A stretch of DNA of 64,000 bases from Rickettsia endosymbiont of Ceutorhynchus obstrictus (GCF_964026565.1 NZ_OZ032162.1:372001-436000); one strand, 5' to 3'; shown: positions 45,545-58,212, numbered from the stretch's first letter. The notes: generated by a model from the sequence alone, not told the origin. Translations and numbers: made by a program.

Positions 45545-45877
45545 TTATACCGCGAATGAATTACCGCATCCGCATTTTGCTTTAGCGTTTGGGTTGCTAA
45601 CGTTAAAATATGAACTGCCGAGTTCCTCTATAAAATCTAAAATACACTCGGCTATAATTTTTTTAGATATCGGATCAATAACGATCATAGCACCGTTTTT
45701 GGTAGCAATATAATCATCTTCCTCAATAGTTGCCTTTTCCACAAGTTCATAATTATACATAAGTCCGGAACAGCCGCCGCTATCAACAGAAACTCGGAGA
45801 GCTAAATTTTCATTTTGCTCTAGCTTAATTAATTCGTGAACTCGATTAAAAGCGTTATCGGTTATTGTTATGGTCAC
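45545..45877 (-). CDS. erpA: A-type Fe-S carrier (ErpA/IscA family)
   Basis: The HesB/IscA family signature is complete: Cys36 in 'VDSGGCSGLMYNY' and Cys102 and Cys104 in 'KAKCGCGNSFAV'. The length (110 residues) is normal. It carries assembled clusters to client proteins. The choice of erpA over iscA is tentative because the family members are similar and the gene is not in the isc operon. Confidence 0.88.
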   Translation of the reverse strand: MTITITDNAFNRVHELIKLEQNENLALRVSVDSGGCSGLMYNYELVEKATIEEDDYIATKNGAMIVIDPISKKIIAECILDFIEELGSSYFNVSNPNAKAKCGCGNSFAV

Positions 45878-45939
45878 TAAAATACTCTTGTAAAAATCTA
45901 TTTAGATTATATAGTGTATGCATGTTATACTCGGTTAAC

Positions 45940-46015
45940 TTGAAAAACTGTCATACCGTGGCTTAACCATCCATGCAACAACGCCGACTTGACCACGGGG
46001 TGACACTTCAATCTT
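45940..46015. repeat. RPE fragment upstream of dgt
   Basis: The arms GTCATACCGTGGCTTAACCA and GACTTGACCACGGGGTGACA form a degenerate palindrome like that between hscA and fdx. Confidence 0.6.
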
Positions 46016-46070
46016 TCATTTATGAGTATATATACACTAATTTAACAGTTCTTTCAAGATGGAGGGCAAA

Positions 46071-47222
46071 ATGCTTGCTTCATACGCTTGTGATCCGTTG
46101 AAAAGTAAGGGTAGGTTATACCCTGAATCTCCGACGTCTTATAGGAATGAGTTTGAACGTGATCGTGATCGCATCATTCATACCAATGCTTTCAGGCGTT
46201 TACAATATAAAACTCAAGTTTTTATAAATCATGAAGGGGATCACTATAGAAATAGGTTAACCCATTCTTTAGAAGTTGCAACGGTTGCAAGATCAATAGC
46301 GAATACTTTGAATTTGTCAAGTGATTTGGCGGAAGCGATCGCACTTGCTCACGATCTTGGGCATACGCCTTTCGGTCATGCAGGAGAGATTGCTTTGAAC
46401 GAATGTATGAAGGAATATGGCGGTTTTTCCCATAATGCGCAATCTCTAAAAATTTTAACAATGCTAGAAAAAAGATATGCTACTTATAAAGGAGTAAATC
46501 TAACTTGGGAAGTTTTAGAAGGAATTGTTAAGCATAACGGGCCATTAATAAATAATATAAATGAATATATAGCAGAATATAATAAAGAAAATGACTTACG
46601 TCTTGGAACTTATGCAACCGCAGAAGCGCAAGTAGCTTCCCTTGCCGATGATATTAGTTATATTTCTCATGATTTAGAAGATAGTATCGGAGCGAAAATT
46701 ATTGATTTTAACCATTTAGCGGAACTTAAATATCTTGATCAACATATTTTTGAACTCAAGGCTAAATTTAAAGATATAAATTCTTCGTGTTTAATATATG
46801 AAATAGTCCGCAGACTGATGAATGAATTAATTACCGATTTATTAGGGCAAACAAAAGATAATTTAAATAAAGAGCAAATCAAAAGCGTTGACGAAATACG
46901 TAACTTAAATTATCAAATAGTTGATTTTACCGATAATGCCAAGGAGCGTATTAGTGAAATCAAACAATTTTTATTTCAGAAAGTTTATAGAAATAATAGG
47001 ATTACGGCGATTAGCCGTAAATGTCATAAAATCGTGGAAGGCTTGTTTAAGGTGTATATGGATGATATCAATTTATTACCTTTTAGTTGGAAAGAATTGA
47101 TAAAATCGGAAGATACTAAATCTAAAGCCAGAATAGTTGCCGATTATATCGCCGGTATGACTGATCGCTTTGCGATCCAAGAGTATAACGAGCTTTGCTC
47201 GGTAAATTTTAACAATATTTGA
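46071..47222 (+). CDS. dgt: Deoxyguanosinetriphosphate triphosphohydrolase-like protein
   Basis: The HD-domain motifs are present: '[19 protein letters not shown]' with the first His, '[19 protein letters not shown]' with the His-Asp pair, and a later '[17 protein letters not shown]' with the final Asp. These bind the metal that hydrolyses dNTPs to nucleosides and triphosphate. I start at ATG 46071 because GGAGG lies about nine bases before it; an ATG at 46059 is upstream of that site. It is followed 19 bases later by argS, probably in one operon. Confidence 0.9.
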   Translation: MLASYACDPLKSKGRLYPESPTSYRNEFERDRDRIIHTNAFRRLQYKTQVFINHEGDHYRNRLTHSLEVATVARSIANTLNLSSDLAEAIALAHDLGHTPFGHAGEIALNECMKEYGGFSHNAQSLKILTMLEKRYATYKGVNLTWEVLEGIVKHNGPLINNINEYIAEYNKENDLRLGTYATAEAQVASLADDISYISHDLEDSIGAKIIDFNHLAELKYLDQHIFELKAKFKDINSSCLIYEIVRRLMNELITDLLGQTKDNLNKEQIKSVDEIRNLNYQIVDFTDNAKERISEIKQFLFQKVYRNNRITAISRKCHKIVEGLFKVYMDDINLLPFSWKELIKSEDTKSKARIVADYIAGMTDRFAIQEYNELCSVNFNNI

Positions 47223-47241
47223 TTTATGCCAATTTTGACTT

Positions 47242-48972
47242 ATGAATATATTTAACCAATTAAAACGCGACATAATTACTGCAGGTGAGCGGATATATAG
47301 CAATCACGATATATCGAAAATTGCTAATATTGAGATTCCTAAGGATAATTTTAACGGTGATTTATCAAGTAATATAGCAATGATTATTGCCGCTAACGAA
47401 AATATTTCCCCTCGCGAAGTAGCAATAAAATTTAAAGAAATCCTTATATCGCTGCCTTATATTGCTAGTATAGAAATAGCCGGTCCGGGCTTTATTAATT
47501 TTACTATTAAAGCCGAAAATTGGCATAGTGCTATTAAAGACATCTTGCAAAATGAAGAAAAGTTTTTTGCAATTGATATTGCCGATAACAAAAATATTAA
47601 TATCGAATATGTTTCGGCAAATCCTACCGGTCCTATGCATATAGGTCATGCAAGGGGTGCGGTATACGGTGATGCGCTTGCCGGGATTTTACAAAAAGTC
47701 GGATATAACGTTACAAAAGAATATTACGTTAATGATGCCGGCTCGCAAATAGATGACTTGGTTAGTACCGTGATATTGCGTTACAAAGAAGCTTTGGGCG
47801 AAGAAATTCAAATAGCTGAAGGGATATATCCGGGAGAGTATTTAATTCCCCTCGGTCAAAAGCTGGCAAAAGAATATGGCGATAAATTACTTACCATGGA
47901 TGAGGCGCAAAAATTTAAGCTAGTTAAAAATTTTGCCGTGCAGGAAATGTTGCTGTTAAATAAGGAAGATTTAAAAGAACTCGGCATTAAACATGACGTG
48001 TTTTTTTCGGAACAATTATTGCATGATAACGGTAAAATAGACGAGATCGTTAAGTTATTAACCGATATGGGGTTAATTTATGAAGGAGAATTGCCGGCTC
48101 CTAAGGGCAAAATTCATGAAGAATGGGAAAATAGAACGCAAAAATTATTTAAATCTACTGAGTTCGGCGATAATCAGGATCGACCTATAGAAAAAGCTGA
48201 CGGTACTTGGTCATATTTTGCTGCCGATCTTGCTTATGCTAAGGATAAAATAGACCGAGGAGCTAATCACTTGATTTACGTACTCGGCGCTGATCATAGC
48301 GGTTACGTCAAAAGAATTGAAGCCGTGGTAAAAGCTTTAGGATGCGATAAAGTTAAAGTTGACGTAAAAATCTGTCAGCTAGTAAATTTCGTCGAAAATA
48401 ACGTGCCGATAAAAATGTCGAAACGTTTAGGTAATTTTACCAGTGTTAGAGACGTGAATAGGGCAGTAGGAAAAGATATAATAAGATTCATGATGCTAAC
48501 ACGTAGGAATGACGCTACCATTGATTTTGATCTGATAAAAGTAAAGGAGCAGTCAAAAGAGAATCCTATATTTTACGTACAATATGCTTATGTACGAACG
48601 ATTTCGATATTATCGAAAGCTAAAGAGATGATGCCCGAAGCTTATGATAATTTTAAAGCTAATGAATATGATTTATCGTTGCTTTCTTCGGAAGAGGAAA
48701 TAGAAATAATTAAGCTTCTTGCATCCTGGCCGAAGACGCTCGAAAGTGCCGCAAAATATTTTGAACCGCATCGTATAGCGTTTTATTTAATAAATTTGGC
48801 TTCTAGATTTCATACTTTATGGAATTTCGGTAAAGAAAATAATGATTATAGATTTGTAATTGAAAGTAATAAAGAACTAACTAGCGCTCGGCTGGCACTG
48901 GCTAAATCTATTCAAAAAATTATAGCTAGCGGTTTAGAAGTTATAGGGGTAGAGCCTATGGATAGGATGTAG
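47242..48972 (+). CDS. argS: Arginyl-tRNA synthetase
   Basis: The class I synthetase shows an N-terminal ArgRS domain ('SNIAMIIAANENISPREVA'), the HIGH-type motif in 'ANPTGPMHIGHARGAVYG', 'YVNDAGSQIDDL', the KMSKS-type 'IKMSKRLGNFTSVRDV' and the DALR anticodon-binding C-terminus ('FYLINLASRFHTLWNFG'). The length (576 residues) and the final 'GVEPMDRM' are standard. Confidence 0.96.
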   Translation: MNIFNQLKRDIITAGERIYSNHDISKIANIEIPKDNFNGDLSSNIAMIIAANENISPREVAIKFKEILISLPYIASIEIAGPGFINFTIKAENWHSAIKDILQNEEKFFAIDIADNKNINIEYVSANPTGPMHIGHARGAVYGDALAGILQKVGYNVTKEYYVNDAGSQIDDLVSTVILRYKEALGEEIQIAEGIYPGEYLIPLGQKLAKEYGDKLLTMDEAQKFKLVKNFAVQEMLLLNKEDLKELGIKHDVFFSEQLLHDNGKIDEIVKLLTDMGLIYEGELPAPKGKIHEEWENRTQKLFKSTEFGDNQDRPIEKADGTWSYFAADLAYAKDKIDRGANHLIYVLGADHSGYVKRIEAVVKALGCDKVKVDVKICQLVNFVENNVPIKMSKRLGNFTSVRDVNRAVGKDIIRFMMLTRRNDATIDFDLIKVKEQSKENPIFYVQYAYVRTISILSKAKEMMPEAYDNFKANEYDLSLLSSEEEIEIIKLLASWPKTLESAAKYFEPHRIAFYLINLASRFHTLWNFGKENNDYRFVIESNKELTSARLALAKSIQKIIASGLEVIGVEPMDRM

Positions 48973-49101
48973 GTATACTCGATGAACTTCAAAAATTGGC
49001 TACGTCGTCTTACAAAAGCTCCGGTTCTCACGTATTAAGTATACGCTCCGATCCTCGCTTTGTAGACTCCTTGCTCTTTTTGAAGTTGATCTTCGTATAC
49101 C
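48972..49101. repeat. RPE downstream of argS
   Basis: GGTATAC...GAACTTCAAAAA and TTTTTGAAGTT...GTATACC are inverted arms of a 130-base palindromic element, with CTCACGTATTAAGTATACG in the centre. It abuts the argS stop and could act as a terminator-like hairpin. Confidence 0.75.
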
Positions 49102-49149
49102 AATACTTCAAAGCAGAAAAACATACTTCACGTATACTTTTTTTAAGGC

Positions 49150-49375
49150 TTCTTCGATGTCATTCCCGCGTAGGCGGGGCGTTGTTGCGTGGCTCAAATT
49201 TTTGATGTCATTCTAGCTAAAAGCGGGAATCCGGAAAAATACTTTTAAAGTCATCCTGAATTTATTTCAGGATATTTCTTTATAGATGCTGGAACAAGTT
49301 CAGCATGACAAGGTAAAAAAATCTGGATTCCTGCCTTCGCAGGAATGACATAAGGGGCAGCGGGAATAACATCAA
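49150..49375. repeat. RPE cluster upstream of the SPOR gene
   Basis: It contains 'GTCATTCCCGCGTAGGCGGG', 'TCATCCTGAATTTATTTCAG' and their complements; the latter recurs at about 57640 and 61290. Confidence 0.7.
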
Positions 49376-49414
49376 AATTTTGCAAGCAATACCTAAATAA
49401 AAACCCTTCAACTC

Positions 49415-50152
49415 ATGACTAACAATATTTTATTTAAAATTTTTATTATAGTTATAATATTGTTAACTACCGGCTATTTCACATATCATTACTATTATAA
49501 CAACAAACCGGTAATTACTATTTATCCGGATGACTCGCCTGCGAAAATTAAACCTCAACAAATAGAAACTATAAAATCTTTCGGTATCGGCAGCACAATA
49601 TATGAAAATCTTACCTCGAAAAAAACTTTAATCAAAGATGCCACGTTTCTTCCGGAACCGGAAAAACCTATCAATATAGAATCTCGCAAGCAAATTAAGG
49701 AAAAAATAGAAGATTTAATAATCGATTTTTCTAGTCTAGATCAGAAAATGGCTCGGCTTGATAAAATTTCTGATTTGATATCGTTAAATGATATGTCTAG
49801 TGATATTTCCGATTCTCCTAAAATAGAAGAAAATAAAACCGGCTTAAATATAATAAAAGTTAGCCGAGACGACGAAAAAGTCAAGAAGGCACAAAATTAT
49901 GATGAGGTAGGAGGTTACAAAGTACAACTTGCTTCAGTAAAATCAGAAGCCGAGGCAATTGCAGAAGGGGAACGCATTAAAAAGAAGTTTATAAAAATTC
50001 TTAAAAATGCCGATATTACCACTAAAAAAGTTAAATATGATGACGGTAAATTTTTCTATTTAGTGTTAGCGGGTGACTATAAAAGTCTTGCTCAAGCTAA
50101 AGCGATTTGTAAAAAGCTATCCTATCAACAACAAAGCTGCGTCCTGAAATAG
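49415..50152 (+). CDS. SPOR-domain membrane-anchored protein
   Basis: The N-terminus holds one transmembrane helix (about residues 7-26, 'FKIFIIVIILLTTGYFTYHY'), followed by a flexible periplasmic linker. The last 75 residues form a SPOR domain ('GGYKVQLASVKSEAEAIAEG' to 'FYLVLAGDYKSLAQAKAICK'), which binds denuded peptidoglycan at the division septum. The length is 245 residues. Confidence 0.85.
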   Translation: MTNNILFKIFIIVIILLTTGYFTYHYYYNNKPVITIYPDDSPAKIKPQQIETIKSFGIGSTIYENLTSKKTLIKDATFLPEPEKPINIESRKQIKEKIEDLIIDFSSLDQKMARLDKISDLISLNDMSSDISDSPKIEENKTGLNIIKVSRDDEKVKKAQNYDEVGGYKVQLASVKSEAEAIAEGERIKKKFIKILKNADITTKKVKYDDGKFFYLVLAGDYKSLAQAKAICKKLSYQQQSCVLK

Positions 50153-50159
50153 TAATAAT

Positions 50160-50480
50160 ATAGTGCTAGCGGGCATTGTCCGGCTGGGTCGATAAATAAA
50201 AGCGTTCTCTTATGTCATTCCCGCGCGGCATTGTTGTGTGGAATAATATCCGGAATCGTTATTGCGAGGAGGCGTAGGCGTTGTTGTGTGGCTACCGGAA
50301 TCGTCATTGCGAGCGACCAAAGGGAGCGCGGCAATCTAGAAAATAATAATTTTCATAGCATTTTTTGCTATTTTTTCCTGGATTGCCACGTCGGGACTAC
50401 GTCCCTCCTCGCAATGACGGGGTAAGCTCGAGCCATGCAACAACGCCTTACGCGGCTCGCAATGACGTTTTGACTATCTT
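50160..50480. repeat. RPE cluster upstream of the rRNA promoter
   Basis: Multiple inverted segments of the 'GTCATTGCGAGCGACC' and 'GATTGCCACGTCGG...CTCGCAATGACG' type occur; no gene is visible. Confidence 0.7.
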
Positions 50481-50526
50481 GATCAATATAAATTCTTATT
50501 TTTATAGATTATTTTTAAAATAGTGT

Positions 50527-50555
50527 TTGACATGGTAGAGAATAATAGATATAAA
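50527..50555 (+). promoter_or_regulatory. Promoter of the 23S-5S rRNA unit
   Basis: TTGACA (50527-50532) and TATAAA (50550-50555) are 17 bases apart, the best sigma-70 match in the window, about 285 bases before the 23S sequence. A separate 23S promoter is expected because Rickettsia keeps 16S elsewhere. Confidence 0.75.
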
Positions 50556-50722
50556 AATCCTCACACAAGGTTTGCAAAAACTTTGCTAGCTGTTTAAAAA
50601 GTTGATAAAGCTGAAAAAAACTAAATACACACCGCGAATAAATAAAAATTTATATCGTGAGTAGATACTGAATATAGAATTAGTTCTGTATACATCGTGT
50701 AATCTCAAGTTATATAGCAAAG

Positions 50723-50826
50723 CTTTATTTGATATAGGCGTTAAATTTTAGAACTAGCTTGCGCAGCGTACACTTAGTACGTGAGCACAAGCGAAGTCTA
50801 AAATTTGATGTATATATCGAATAAAG
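50723..50826. repeat. Palindromic RPE in the 23S leader
   Basis: Arms from CTTTATTTGATATA and TAAATTTTAGA pair with TCTAAAATTTGATGTATATATCGAATAAAG (read in two parts), with CACTTAGTACGTGAGCAC at the apex. It lies between the promoter and the mature 23S end, so it must be transcribed and removed during processing. Confidence 0.75.
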
Positions 50827-50840
50827 GGAAGCTATAAAAG

Positions 50841-53741
<2,901 letters not shown>

Positions 53742-53941
53742 TTGCTGAGATTACACATGTATACAGTGTTAATTCTGTAGATACGGTAAGGATCTCACAA
53801 ATAAATTTTTTAAGATATTGCTCAAAATTATTATTTTTAGTAAGTTATTGCTAAACTTTTTAATCTATCTATAATGGGTAAATTAAGAAGCAAAGCAATA
53901 ATGATGAAATTACTAAAAACTAATTTTAAGTAGTTCTTTTA

Positions 53942-54103
53942 TGGTACTGTTAACAAAATTTTTTAATTGATAATTAAATGGATTTTTTAGCGAAAATTAA
54001 TAAGATTTTTGATGGAATAGTTATTCATATTTCAAAAAAATCTTATAATTTGCAGCAAAAAAGGCTTTAATTAGCTTTAAAATCAACTTTGTTAACAGTG
54101 CCA
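53942..54103. repeat. MITE-like element, family 1, between 23S and 5S
   Basis: Ends TGGTACTGTTAACAAA and TTTGTTAACAGTGCCA bound 162 bases that share the interior with 43340-43503. It lengthens the 23S-5S spacer (53742-54212), which otherwise holds no gene. Confidence 0.8.
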
Positions 54104-54212
54104 GAGGCAATTTTTCAGCTTTATCGACAAACAACCCAGCAAAAAAATTGTCATTGTTGCACTTCTTGTAGTCGGCAATGACGATTCTGATACTTTAAAA
54201 AAGTTTGTATTG

Positions 54213-54333
54213 CTGGCTTGGTGGTTATAGCATGAGTGAAACACACGATCCCATCCCGAACTCGAACGTGAAACCTCATAGCGCTAATGGTACTATGCCC
54301 TGAGGCATGGGAGAGTAAGTCGCTGCCAAGCTT
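54213..54333 (+). rRNA. rrf: 5S ribosomal RNA
   Basis: GGCTTGGTGGTTATAGCA and CGCTGCCAAGC form the terminal stem, and 'CCCATCCCGAACTCGAACGT' and 'CCTGAGGCATGGGAGAGTA' are typical 5S elements. Further flanking pairing (TTGTATTGC with GCAATACAA) extends the stem for processing. Confidence 0.92.
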
Positions 54334-54351
54334 GCAATACAAATTTTTTTT
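54322..54351 (+). terminator. Probable rRNA terminator
   Basis: The extended 5S stem (TTGTATTGC upstream, GCAATACAA here) is followed directly by a run of eight T at 54344-54351, a plausible intrinsic terminator, although the stem is shared with the 5S flanks. Confidence 0.55.
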
Positions 54352-54379
54352 GATTATTTAAAACGCTAAACTTAAAACT

Positions 54380-55105
54380 TTATTTTTTTGAGTTGTATTC
54401 AACTAGTAATTCCCAATTTATTTTTCCATTATTGCAAAATTTTGAAATAAATCCTTTCACCAAATTATTTATAATTCTTGCATACTCAATATTAAATTCT
54501 TCATTTCTTTCTTTTGCTTTATGACCCAACGGCTCTATAATTTTTGTATATAACTCAAGGTCACCGGAAATTAATTCCCAAAATGCTTGACCACAATATT
54601 TAAAATAATAACCTTTGTCAGGTTGATTATCAATACCATAACAACAACCATTTATTGCTATTATATTTTCTGTTCTACTTCCGTTTGTTCTCAAAATACG
54701 TTGTGCTTTTTGAAAGTTATCTTTCATTTTTTTAATCTGACTACTATTACCCCAATTTGGACCAGATTTAATTGAAACAATATATTTTACATTATCTTTT
54801 ATAAATTCAAGATCAATACCTTCAGCACTTGATTTAAAGCCATTATAAATTTTAGTGTTGATAAAAATTGCTAAGTTTCCAAGAAAGTTACCAAAGATAG
54901 TTTCCTCTTGAGAAGATAAATGAGCGTCTAGAATGAATTTAACCAATTCATCAGCAAGTAGTATATCTTTACATCTAAACAGGTATGGATTTTTTCTTTT
55001 TAGAAGTTTTTCTATTTTTAATAATTGTAAACTTTTTAATCTTGCATTATGAAAAAAGTTAATATTTTCTTCTATGAATTTTATAATTTCATTGTTTGTT
55101 ATCAT
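54380..55105 (-). CDS. Type II restriction endonuclease, PmeII-like
   Basis: The 241-residue protein contains 'AEGIDLEFIKDNVKYIVSIK' followed by SGPNWGNSSQ, a PD-(D/E)xK nuclease core with Asp, then 'xIK' on the next strand, as in PmeII-type restriction enzymes. The gene overlaps the 3' end of a DNA methyltransferase by 17 bases on the same strand, the classical layout of a type II restriction-modification operon. It converges on the 5S rRNA gene. The recognition sequence cannot be predicted from this alone. Confidence 0.75.
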   Translation of the reverse strand: MITNNEIIKFIEENINFFHNARLKSLQLLKIEKLLKRKNPYLFRCKDILLADELVKFILDAHLSSQEETIFGNFLGNLAIFINTKIYNGFKSSAEGIDLEFIKDNVKYIVSIKSGPNWGNSSQIKKMKDNFQKAQRILRTNGSRTENIIAINGCCYGIDNQPDKGYYFKYCGQAFWELISGDLELYTKIIEPLGHKAKERNEEFNIEYARIINNLVKGFISKFCNNGKINWELLVEYNSKK

Positions 55106-55922
55106 GAGCTTTCAAACTGTTAAATATTAGATCAATATAGTCTTCATTAGTATCAATTCCGATTGCCTTTCTTCCAAGTTTATTTGCAGCGATTAAAGTT
55201 GTCCCGCTTCCTGCAAAAGGATCAAGAACTAAATCATTTTTTTCAGTAAATAATTCTATAAACCAAATAGGCAGTGTTTCAGGAAAAGTTGCACTATGGT
55301 TCTTATTATTACATTCGGTTGCTAAGTGCAATACATTTGCCGGGTAAACTGTATCTTTTTCAAGCCAATTAGATATATTTTTTCCAAATCCACTTCCGAC
55401 TTTTGATTCGTCTCTAATCATATCTTTTTCGCTTAAATTTTTAAGTCTTTGTTTAGCCCAGTTACCCATAGGAATTTTAACATTATCTTGAAACATTTTA
55501 AATTTTTTTTGTTTATTAAAATGAAGTAATCGCTCCCAAGAATCTCTAAATCTGTTAGGCCATTTTCCAGGGTAACAATTTTTTTTATGCCATATATATT
55601 CTTCTGTCCATAACCAACCTTGTTTACGCATTTCTAGTATTAATTCTAATACATATACATGTCTTTCTCCCTCTAATACGCGTTCTTTTATATTTAGAAT
55701 GAATGAACCTGTTGGATTCAAAACTCTTTTGAATTCCTTTGATCGCAACAAAAACCATTCAACATATTTATTAGGATGTATTCCACCATAAGTGTTTTTT
55801 CTCTGATCTGCATATGGAGGAGATGTTATAATTAGATTAACAGAGTCATCTGGAATTTGTTTAAGAATATCAAGGCAATCACCAAAATATATATCAGAGT
55901 TTTGAGTAGAAAATTTTGACAT
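55089..55922 (-). CDS. DNA methyltransferase (class beta, N4-cytosine or N6-adenine)
   Basis: The catalytic 'LIITSPPYADQRKN' (motif IV, SPPY) is near the N-terminus and the S-adenosylmethionine-binding 'VLDPFAGSGTTLIAANKLGR' (motif I) is near the C-terminus, an order that defines class beta amino-methyltransferases. SPPY favours N4-cytosine, but N6-adenine is possible. The length is 277 residues with no breaks. It is the protective half of the restriction-modification pair with the following endonuclease and is transcribed first, which favours methylation before cleavage. Confidence 0.88.
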   Translation of the reverse strand: MSKFSTQNSDIYFGDCLDILKQIPDDSVNLIITSPPYADQRKNTYGGIHPNKYVEWFLLRSKEFKRVLNPTGSFILNIKERVLEGERHVYVLELILEMRKQGWLWTEEYIWHKKNCYPGKWPNRFRDSWERLLHFNKQKKFKMFQDNVKIPMGNWAKQRLKNLSEKDMIRDESKVGSGFGKNISNWLEKDTVYPANVLHLATECNNKNHSATFPETLPIWFIELFTEKNDLVLDPFAGSGTTLIAANKLGRKAIGIDTNEDYIDLIFNSLKAHDNKQ

Positions 55923-55997
55923 GTTTGCTTTTTTACTATTTCTTTATGCTAAATAATATATTATACCTTAAAAACTAAAAAAAACATTTATTATTTT

Positions 55998-56852
55998 ATG
56001 CAAAATATAAATATCACTTACCCCCTTCTTGTTATCACAATAATAACATCTTTATTTGTTAAAAACAAAAAACCGATTTATATATTACTCATTCTTACAA
56101 ATCTATTAGCTTTATATCAAGGTGTAATAAATATTGTCGGTTTCTTTTCCTTAAGTATATTTGCCGCTCTAACTTATTCCTATTTTAATTTTCAAAACCT
56201 TCATAAAACCGTAAAGTTTTTATTATTTTTAGCAATTTCCATTTGTATAGCAGCCTTTGCTTTTCATAAAGTGCCGGGATTTTTTAATATATTGGCTATT
56301 AAATCGATGAAATTATCAGAATTATCAACCACGTTTTCAATGTATTTGAATTTTGATAAAGTTATGCCGGCTTTAATAGTTTTCTGCCTTAGTGATTTAT
56401 ATATTTTAGAAAAAAATAGCAAATCAACACATATAAAATATACAATTACTTCTTTATTATTATGTATTATAGTAATCCTAACTCCGGCTTTTATAAGCGG
56501 TTATGTATTATTTGATCCTAAATTACCCGCTATATTACCGATTTGGGCAATTAACAATTTCTTTTTTGTTTGTATGAGCGAAGAAGTATTTTTTCGTGGT
56601 TTTCTACAGAGAACATTACAGAATCTTCTAAAGAAACAGCAAATATTAGCTATTATTATAGCTTCTTTAATATTCGGCGTAGCTCATTTTCAGGGTGGGA
56701 TTATATATATAGGTCTTGCTACTATTTGTGGTTTCTTCTATGGCTATGCTTATTATAAAACCGGTAAAATATTATGCTCTATGATAGTGCATTTCGGTTT
56801 GAATTTGTTTCATCTAATATTTTTTACCTATCCTGCGGCAATTATTATATAG
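55998..56852 (+). CDS. CPBP-family intramembrane metalloprotease
   Basis: About eight hydrophobic helices are predicted. The CPBP (CAAX protease and bacteriocin-processing, ABI) motifs are 'MSEEVFFRGFLQRTLQ' with the Glu-Glu pair, 'SLIFGVAHFQGG' with His, and 'IVHFGLNLFHLIFF' with His. These ligate zinc within the membrane. The family includes prenyl-protein proteases and bacteriocin-immunity proteins; the substrate here is unknown. The length is 284 residues. Confidence 0.85.
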   Translation: MQNINITYPLLVITIITSLFVKNKKPIYILLILTNLLALYQGVINIVGFFSLSIFAALTYSYFNFQNLHKTVKFLLFLAISICIAAFAFHKVPGFFNILAIKSMKLSELSTTFSMYLNFDKVMPALIVFCLSDLYILEKNSKSTHIKYTITSLLLCIIVILTPAFISGYVLFDPKLPAILPIWAINNFFFVCMSEEVFFRGFLQRTLQNLLKKQQILAIIIASLIFGVAHFQGGIIYIGLATICGFFYGYAYYKTGKILCSMIVHFGLNLFHLIFFTYPAAIII

Positions 56853-56968
56853 CTTCGTTCATTAAGATATATGAGTAGTATAATTATTTTTATATAATAT
56901 ATAATAATTAACTAGTAATTGAATTAATTATAGTGTATGTTCGCATAAATTATAAAAGGTTGAATATT

Positions 56969-57538
56969 ATGGGAGCTTACTTAACTACCGGGGTAGTACA
57001 AAATATTATTATTTATAAAAAGCAGTTGGTAAATTATGACATAACAATTGATAAAATTATTGCGAAATTAAGAGAAGAAGTAAATATTGATTATTATAGC
57101 TATAGTGAAGATTCAAACGGTTATTATTGGCACATTGATCCTAAAATGCTAGAAGGTAATTTTGTAGAATTTTTAGAAACTCAATTTCAAATGTATAGCA
57201 ATAAAACGTCTAGTAGTAGAAAATATCAAGAGATAGAAGAAGCTATTGACAAAGTAAAAGAGGCTAAAACCGGCAATGAGTTAATAGAATTAGCTGCCAG
57301 TATAAGCCTTCAGTACTTCCAATTAGTTGATTATACAAATAAATATATAAGTGTATTGCATAATAATAATTTTAAGTTAGATATTTTAGTAAATTTCCAT
57401 CTAATAGCTTTTTTTATTGACGGAAAAATAATTATGGAATGTTACTATGATATTTTAAGATATTTTTCTCAAAACATCCATCTTCAAAAAGAAAAGTATC
57501 CGGTAGCAGATTGTATAATAGTTCTGATTACTGATTGA
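56969..57538 (+). CDS. Hypothetical protein
   Basis: I do not recognise this helical protein of about 189 residues. I start at ATG 56969 ('MGAYLTTGVVQNIIIYKKQ'), which has AAAAGG about 12 bases upstream; a GTG at 56933 would add 12 residues. It is soluble, rich in Tyr, Ile and Lys, without membrane segments or motif. The 'YYSYSEDSNGYYWHIDPKML' region suggests a mixed alpha/beta N-terminal domain. An RPE-rich spacer follows. Confidence 0.55.
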   Translation: MGAYLTTGVVQNIIIYKKQLVNYDITIDKIIAKLREEVNIDYYSYSEDSNGYYWHIDPKMLEGNFVEFLETQFQMYSNKTSSSRKYQEIEEAIDKVKEAKTGNELIELAASISLQYFQLVDYTNKYISVLHNNNFKLDILVNFHLIAFFIDGKIIMECYYDILRYFSQNIHLQKEKYPVADCIIVLITD

Positions 57539-58090
57539 AGATATAGGCGTTGTTGTATGGCTCGAAATCCTTATAAAAAAACACCGTCATTGCGAGGAGG
57601 GACGTAGTCCCAACGTGGCAATCCGGGAAAAAACACTTTTCTGTCATCATGAATTTATTTCAGGATCCACTACAAAGAGATGCTGAAACAAGTTCAGCAT
57701 GACAAAAGAAAAAGCTGGATTCCCGCCTTTAACCATAACTGTCCGAAGTTAAAAAATTAAGATTATTAAATAGTACTTTTTTTGCCGTTAATGCTAAAAA
57801 TACTACTATTTTGATATATAATAGAGTGAAAAACTCAAACAGTTTCTCTATTTATTTTTCAACTTCGGACAGTTATGGCCTTTAGCTAGAATGACATACG
57901 GCACTTTTTTAGAGCCATGCAACAAAGCTGCGACTGGAAGGAGTGCGGCAATCTAGAAAATAATAAGTTTCATAGCATTTTTTGCTATTTTTTCCTGGAT
58001 TACCGCGTCGGCATAAATGCCTCCTCGCAATGACGATTCCGGTAGCCATGCAACAACGCCAAGCTTGATACAAGCGAATTTTTCTGAATT
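57539..58090. repeat. RPE cluster with an embedded MITE
   Basis: RPE motifs ('CCGTCATTGCGAGGAGGGAC', 'TCATCATGAATTTATTTCAG' and complements) fill the spacer. At 57733-57878 a different element interrupts one RPE. Confidence 0.75.
57733..57878. repeat. MITE-like element, family 2, inserted in an RPE
   Basis: CCATAACTGTCCGAAGTT and its perfect complement bound 146 AT-rich bases. The RPE text 'CCCGCCTTTAGCTAGAATG', intact elsewhere, is split here into CCCGCCTTTA and CCTTTAGCTAGAATG, implying a target duplication of about six bases (CCTTTA). Confidence 0.8.
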
Positions 58091-58212
58091 TGCCTGTACT
58101 CACGTATTATTAACGGCTAGCGCAGGCTTGTCTTTAAATTTATCTTGTCTAGACCTTTCTGAATTTAGCTGTAGTAAATAAAAATCATTTCTTTAACGGT
58201 AAAATTATTATC

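Noticed and set aside
50231..50425. 64-codon plus-strand frame
   Set aside because: It reads through RPE repeats (repeating 'GIVIA' segments) and has no independent support.
57909..58103. 64-codon minus-strand frame
   Set aside because: It consists of RPE sequence, as shown by text shared with other spacers.
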